From Ga0077555 sp963746315 (GTDB lineage: Bacteria; Pseudomonadota; Alphaproteobacteria; Rhizobiales; Hyphomicrobiaceae), in NCBI GenBank assembly GCA_963746315.1, contig CAVVAR010000010.1, positions 124,001 through 188,000 on the forward strand: a DNA stretch of 64,000 nucleotides, in the 5' to 3' direction. The notes under the pieces are model-generated. The model ran no database searches and was not told where the DNA came from. It was given only the letters and a program-made list of their open reading frames with translations. How positions within the stretch are numbered: the first letter of the stretch is position 1; every line of letters starts with the position of its first letter. Of this stretch, positions 60,692-64,000 are shown piece by piece. The position numbers were made by a program, and so were the translations under genes.

Positions 60692-61969
60692 ATGCTCACG
60701 CGACGCCAGATCATAGCCGGTCTCACAGCAGCGATCGGGGGGCCCACGATGTCGGCACACGGGCAAAGCGCAACTCGAGATCGTCCCGTGACCATCCTTA
60801 CCGGCGCCGCCGGCCTCGCCGCCGACGGCTTCGCGATGCTTCGCGGCAAGCGGGTGGGCCTGCTCACGAACCACACCGGGCGCGTCGGCAACGAGCGGCT
60901 GATCGACGTGATGGCGCGGGCACCGGGCGTGACGCTGGCTGCGATCCTGACACCGGAGCATGGTCTCAGTGGGACGGCGGAAGCGGGTGCCAAGGTCACC
61001 AGCGGCGTTGACACGGCAACGGGCGTCAAGGTGCATAGCCTTTACGGCTCGGCTTACAAACCGACGCCTGAGATGCTGGCCGGCGTCGATGTCCTCGTCT
61101 TCGACATGCAGGATATCGGCACGCGATTCTATACCTACATCTCGACGATGGGGCTTGCGATGCAGGCGGCGGCAGCCTCAGGGCTGCCGTTCGTCGTGCT
61201 CGACAGGCCCAATCCGCTCGGCGGCGACTATGTCTCGGGATTCATGCTTGAGAAGGCCCACGCCTCGTTCGTCGGGCGCTTCGAGATTCCGATGGCGCAC
61301 GGGCTGACGGTGGGCGAGCTTGCGCAAATGATCAAGGGCGAGCGGCTGCTGCCGGGGCTCGAGCGGCTAACGCTCAACGTCGCGCGCATGGAGGGCTGGC
61401 GGCGCGACATGCGATGGCCGCAGACGGGGCTGCCGTGGGTGGCGACCAGTCCGAATATACCGACGTTCGAGACGGCGCTCGCCTACGCAGGCACCGGTCT
61501 GTTCGAGGCGACAGTCGCGAGCGAAGGGCGTGGCACCGATGCGCCATTTCTGCTGTTGGGCCATCCAGCGGTCGATGCAGCAGCGATCGCGCGGCAGGTG
61601 ATGCAGGCCAGCCTTCGAGGCCTCCGAATCGAGACGGCGCGTGCAAAGCCCCGCGTCATTCCCGGTGTCGCGACGAGCCCCCGCTTCAGGGGACAGGAGA
61701 TCGCGGCGGTGCGGCTGAGCATCAGCGACGCCTCACAGTTCCAGTCCGTCGAGACCGGCATCCACCTTCTCGCCGCGTTCAGCGATGCCTTGCGCGGGGC
61801 CGGAGCGGGAGGTCTCGTCACGGACGCCAAAGCCTTCGACCGCCTCGCCGGCAGCGGCCGCCTGCGAAAGGCGCTTGAAACGGGCGTGGATGCGAAGCGC
61901 ATCATCGCCTCATGGCAAGCCGAGATCGCGGGCTTCTCGGCGCGACGAAAGCCGCACCTGATCTACTGA
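60692..61969 (+). CDS. Exo-beta-N-acetylmuramidase, NamZ family (DUF1343)
   Basis: A 425-residue protein with a twin-arginine signal (LTRRQIIAGLTAAIG). The mature part has the family pattern GKRVGLLTNHTGR, LTPEHGLSGTAEAG, DMQDIGTRFYTYISTM with acidic active-site residues, and DRPNPLGG. NamZ enzymes release N-acetylmuramic acid from the ends of peptidoglycan fragments in wall recycling. No muropeptide transporter is adjacent. Start at the ATG at 60692, 33 bases from the divergent membrane-protein start. Confidence 0.88.
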   Translation: MLTRRQIIAGLTAAIGGPTMSAHGQSATRDRPVTILTGAAGLAADGFAMLRGKRVGLLTNHTGRVGNERLIDVMARAPGVTLAAILTPEHGLSGTAEAGAKVTSGVDTATGVKVHSLYGSAYKPTPEMLAGVDVLVFDMQDIGTRFYTYISTMGLAMQAAAASGLPFVVLDRPNPLGGDYVSGFMLEKAHASFVGRFEIPMAHGLTVGELAQMIKGERLLPGLERLTLNVARMEGWRRDMRWPQTGLPWVATSPNIPTFETALAYAGTGLFEATVASEGRGTDAPFLLLGHPAVDAAAIARQVMQASLRGLRIETARAKPRVIPGVATSPRFRGQEIAAVRLSISDASQFQSVETGIHLLAAFSDALRGAGAGGLVTDAKAFDRLAGSGRLRKALETGVDAKRIIASWQAEIAGFSARRKPHLIY

Positions 61970-61988
61970 CCGGGCGGCCGATCACGGT

Positions 61989-62012
61989 TTTTTGTATCGA
62001 TCGATACAAAAA
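61989..62012. promoter_or_regulatory. Perfect 24-base palindrome, likely TetR operator
   Basis: The left arm TTTTTGTATCGA and its exact reverse complement TCGATACAAAAA meet without a gap. It lies 43 bases before the TetR-family start, and no other perfect palindrome of this size was noticed nearby. TetR proteins often bind such sites to control their own and neighbouring genes. Confidence 0.75.
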
Positions 62013-62055
62013 CCAGGATAGCTTGCGGGCATCCGACCAGAGGAACCGCAGCGAC

Positions 62056-62664
62056 GTGGCACGCCCTCGCACATTCGACGACGCAACGGTGCTCGATGCC
62101 GCCGTAGCCTGCTTCTGGCGGCGCGGCCTCGACGCGACGAGCGTTCGCGAGCTGGCCCAGGAGATGGGGCTGAGCGGACCCAGCGTGTACAACGCCTTCG
62201 GGGACAAGCGCGCACTCTTCATCCAGTCGCTGGAGCGCTATGCGGCGACGACGCTACGCCCGCGCCTCTTGCGGCTCGAGGCGATGCCGTCGGCGCGCGC
62301 CGCGATCAAGGGCTTCTTCGACGAGATCATCGACCGCTCGGTCGGCGATCCCGAGCGGCGGGGCTGCTTCCTGATCAACTCGGCACTCGACGCCGCGCCG
62401 CACGACGCCGAGATCGCCGCTGCCATTGCGGCCTACTTCGCGGAGATCGAGGGGTTCCTGCGGGGACGCGTCGCGGCGGCGAGGGAGGCCGGTGCGATCC
62501 CCAGCCGGATCGACGCCAGGGACACGGGCCGAATGCTGCTGGGCATCCTCATTGCGATCCGCGTCCTGTCGCGCACGGGAGCCTCGAAGGCCGAGTTGCA
62601 AGCGATGCTCCGGCCGGCGCTGGCCCTGCTCGACGAAGCCGCGCCGGGGAAGGCCAAGAGCTGA
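62056..62664 (+). CDS. TetR/AcrR-family transcriptional regulator
   Basis: A 202-residue repressor-type protein. The helix-turn-helix lies at about 10-55 (ATSVRELAQEMGLSGPSVYNAF is the recognition region), and GCFLINSALDAAPHDAEIAA is the conserved ligand-domain helix of the YxaF/AcrR-like group. The start is a GTG at 62056 with GAGGAA upstream. It probably binds the palindrome at 61989 and controls the glutathione transferase downstream, 61 bases away. The inducer is unknown. Confidence 0.87.
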   Translation: MARPRTFDDATVLDAAVACFWRRGLDATSVRELAQEMGLSGPSVYNAFGDKRALFIQSLERYAATTLRPRLLRLEAMPSARAAIKGFFDEIIDRSVGDPERRGCFLINSALDAAPHDAEIAAAIAAYFAEIEGFLRGRVAAAREAGAIPSRIDARDTGRMLLGILIAIRVLSRTGASKAELQAMLRPALALLDEAAPGKAKS

Positions 62665-62725
62665 CACTGTCGCCGAGTTCCGGTCGAGGCATGACGCGTC
62701 GACCGTTTGCTGAGGAGAACGTCGC

Positions 62726-63409
62726 ATGATCAAGTTCTATTTCTCGGGCGCTCCGAACCCGATGAAGGTGGCGCTGTTCCTGGAGGAGGCTGGCGTCGCC
62801 TACGAGGCGATCCCGGTCGACACCCGGAAGGGCGACCAGCACAAGCCCGAGTTCCTCAAGGTCAACCCGAACGCCAAGGTGCCGGTGATCGTCGACGGGG
62901 ACGCGACGGTGTTCGACAGCAACGCCATCCTCCTCTACCTCGCCGAGAAGACGGGCAAGTTCCTGCCGCCGAATTCGCCCGCCAATCGTGGACAACTGCT
63001 GTCGTGGCTGATGTTCGTCGCCACCGGCGTCGGGCCGTTCTCGGGCCAGTCGGTGCACTTCCAGCACATGGCGCCGGAAAAAATTGCCTACGCGATCAAC
63101 CGCTACCGCTTCGAGGCGATGCGCCACTACTCGCTTCTGAACGATCATCTCGCCTCGCGGAAATACATGGTCGCCGACACCTACACGATCGTCGACATGG
63201 ACGTGTGGGGATGGGCGCGCATGATTCCGTTCGTGCTCGACAAGGAGGCGTTCGCGAAGCTGCCGAACCTGAAGCGTCTCGTCGACGAGGTCGAGGCGAA
63301 GCCCGCCGCACAGAAAGCCCTCGCGCTCAAGGACAAGTTCACCTGGAAGACGGACCTCGACGAGGAGGCCAAGCGCAACATGTTCCGGCACCTCGCCGTG
63401 CAGGCCTGA
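62726..63409 (+). CDS. Glutathione S-transferase
   Basis: A 227-residue GST. The thioredoxin-like N-domain has KFYFSGAPNPMKVALFLEEA, VNPNAKVPVIVDG with the cis-Pro, and DSNAILLYLAEKTGKFLP with the Ser/Asp pair that binds the glutathione gamma-glutamyl group. The C-domain is helical, including ASRKYMVADTYTIVDMDVWG. It resembles YfcG-like disulfide-bond GSTs. It lies directly downstream of the TetR gene and before a thiol peroxidase-like gene, so the three may form an oxidative-stress group. Confidence 0.87.
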   Translation: MIKFYFSGAPNPMKVALFLEEAGVAYEAIPVDTRKGDQHKPEFLKVNPNAKVPVIVDGDATVFDSNAILLYLAEKTGKFLPPNSPANRGQLLSWLMFVATGVGPFSGQSVHFQHMAPEKIAYAINRYRFEAMRHYSLLNDHLASRKYMVADTYTIVDMDVWGWARMIPFVLDKEAFAKLPNLKRLVDEVEAKPAAQKALALKDKFTWKTDLDEEAKRNMFRHLAVQA

Positions 63410-63514
63410 AGGCTGCGCCACAGTGCCGTGCTCGCGGGTCGCCCCATGCCGGTCATGCCGTGCAAGCGGGGCGCCCGCAAGCATCCGTGGACAATCCGCA
63501 AACGGAGCGAGATA

Positions 63515-64000
63515 ATGGCTGCAACACAGAAAATCGGCGCGGGCGACCGCATGCCGAGCATCAGGGTCGCGAAGGTGGGTGGCGGCGAGCTCGACATCGC
63601 CGAGATGGACGGCTGGCGACTACTGGCCGTCTATCGAGGCAAGCACTGCCCACTCTGCAAGAAGTACTTCAAGTCGCTAACGGGTCTGCTGGACGGTTTC
63701 GGCGCGGCCGGCGTAACAGTGGCGGCCGTATCGGCGGATCCGAAGGAGAAGGCCGAGGCGGACGTTGCGAGCGAGGGCTGGAGCTTCCCGGTGGGCTACG
63801 GTTTGACGATGGAGCAGATGCGGACGCTGGGCCTTTACATTTCGGAGCCGCGCTCGCCGCAGGAAACGGATCGGCCGTTTCCGGAGCCAGGGCTGTTCGT
63901 GATCAATCCAGAGGGTAACGTCCAGATCGTCGATATCTCGAATGCCCCGTTCGCGCGGCCCGATCTGGCAACGGTTCTGATGGGCATCAATTTCGCCCGC
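63515..64000 (+). CDS. AhpC/TSA-family peroxiredoxin-like protein, 3' end missing
   Basis: Starts at an ATG at 63515 after GGAGCGAGATA and runs off the right edge; 162 residues are visible. The thioredoxin fold carries a CxxC (YRGKHCPLCKKY) in place of the single peroxidatic Cys of classical peroxiredoxins, and later VNPEG-like FVINPEGNVQIVD. It probably reduces disulfides or hydroperoxides. It follows the GST with a 105-base gap. Confidence 0.83.
   Translation, partial: MAATQKIGAGDRMPSIRVAKVGGGELDIAEMDGWRLLAVYRGKHCPLCKKYFKSLTGLLDGFGAAGVTVAAVSADPKEKAEADVASEGWSFPVGYGLTMEQMRTLGLYISEPRSPQETDRPFPEPGLFVINPEGNVQIVDISNAPFARPDLATVLMGINFAR

Noticed and set aside
1..64000. Prophage, transposon or integrated island
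   Set aside because: No integrase, transposase, phage structural gene, tRNA or flanking repeat was seen, and base composition looks even throughout.

Overview
The window is about 64 kb of GC-rich chromosomal DNA. It looks like an alphaproteobacterium, most likely of the order Hyphomicrobiales (Rhizobiales). The evidence is the rpmH-rnpA-yidC-engB gene block, the FixK/FNR-type boxes, the DUF6455 and Lin0512 proteins, the fused molybdopterin-binding/MocA protein and frequent GTG/TTG starts. The species cannot be fixed from this stretch. I see no tRNA, rRNA, transposon, phage or CRISPR array.

Layout. 0-8.4 kb: a truncated PAN-domain exported protein, a MeaB-type GTPase coupled to pyroglutamyl peptidase, a TadG-like VWA protein, a receptor-type Ser/Thr kinase whose repeat-rich coiled-coil/WD40 half lies in another frame, and a universal stress protein. 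8.4-10.3 kb: an APC permease and a small conserved protein, divergent around a perfect FixK-type box. 10.3-18 kb: a vitamin B12 island, with a cobalamin riboswitch, btuB, btuF, btuC, btuD and a translationally coupled patatin, followed upstream by a second MeaB-family GTPase. 18-23.5 kb: an HtpX-like protease, an FHA-nucleotidyl cyclase, and engB-yidC-rnpA-rpmH. 24-28.7 kb: DUF547, TVP38-type membrane protein, flavin disulfide oxidoreductase and orphan histidine kinase.

28.7-37.4 kb: a mixed set including DUF421, a molybdenum-cofactor fusion protein, a protein with complete arginine-methyltransferase signatures, DUF6455, an MFS exporter, chorismate mutase and an alkaline-phosphatase-superfamily enzyme. 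37.5-52.5 kb: a heavily frameshifted beta-oxidation gene, an acyl-CoA ligase, two tandem TRAP binding proteins, an ArsR protein with a histone-H1-like tail, a CitE-like lyase, an FAD oxidase, pyridoxal kinase, DUF429, a methyltransferase, a hydrolase and an MgtC/DUF4010 membrane protein. 52.5-64 kb: a DevBCA-type exporter, paired Lin0512 genes, LysE, CoaD, two cyclophilins, NamZ, TetR, GST and a truncated peroxiredoxin-like gene.

Three patterns cut across these regions. First, four FixK/FNR-like 14-mers lie upstream of unrelated genes and suggest a redox-controlled set. Second, single-base frameshifts occur at five loci (about eleven indels, seven of them in one gene), which points to local sequence error or recent decay. 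Third, a related intergenic palindromic repeat occurs at two places. The most unusual protein is the arginine-methyltransferase-like enzyme at 31.8-32.7 kb.
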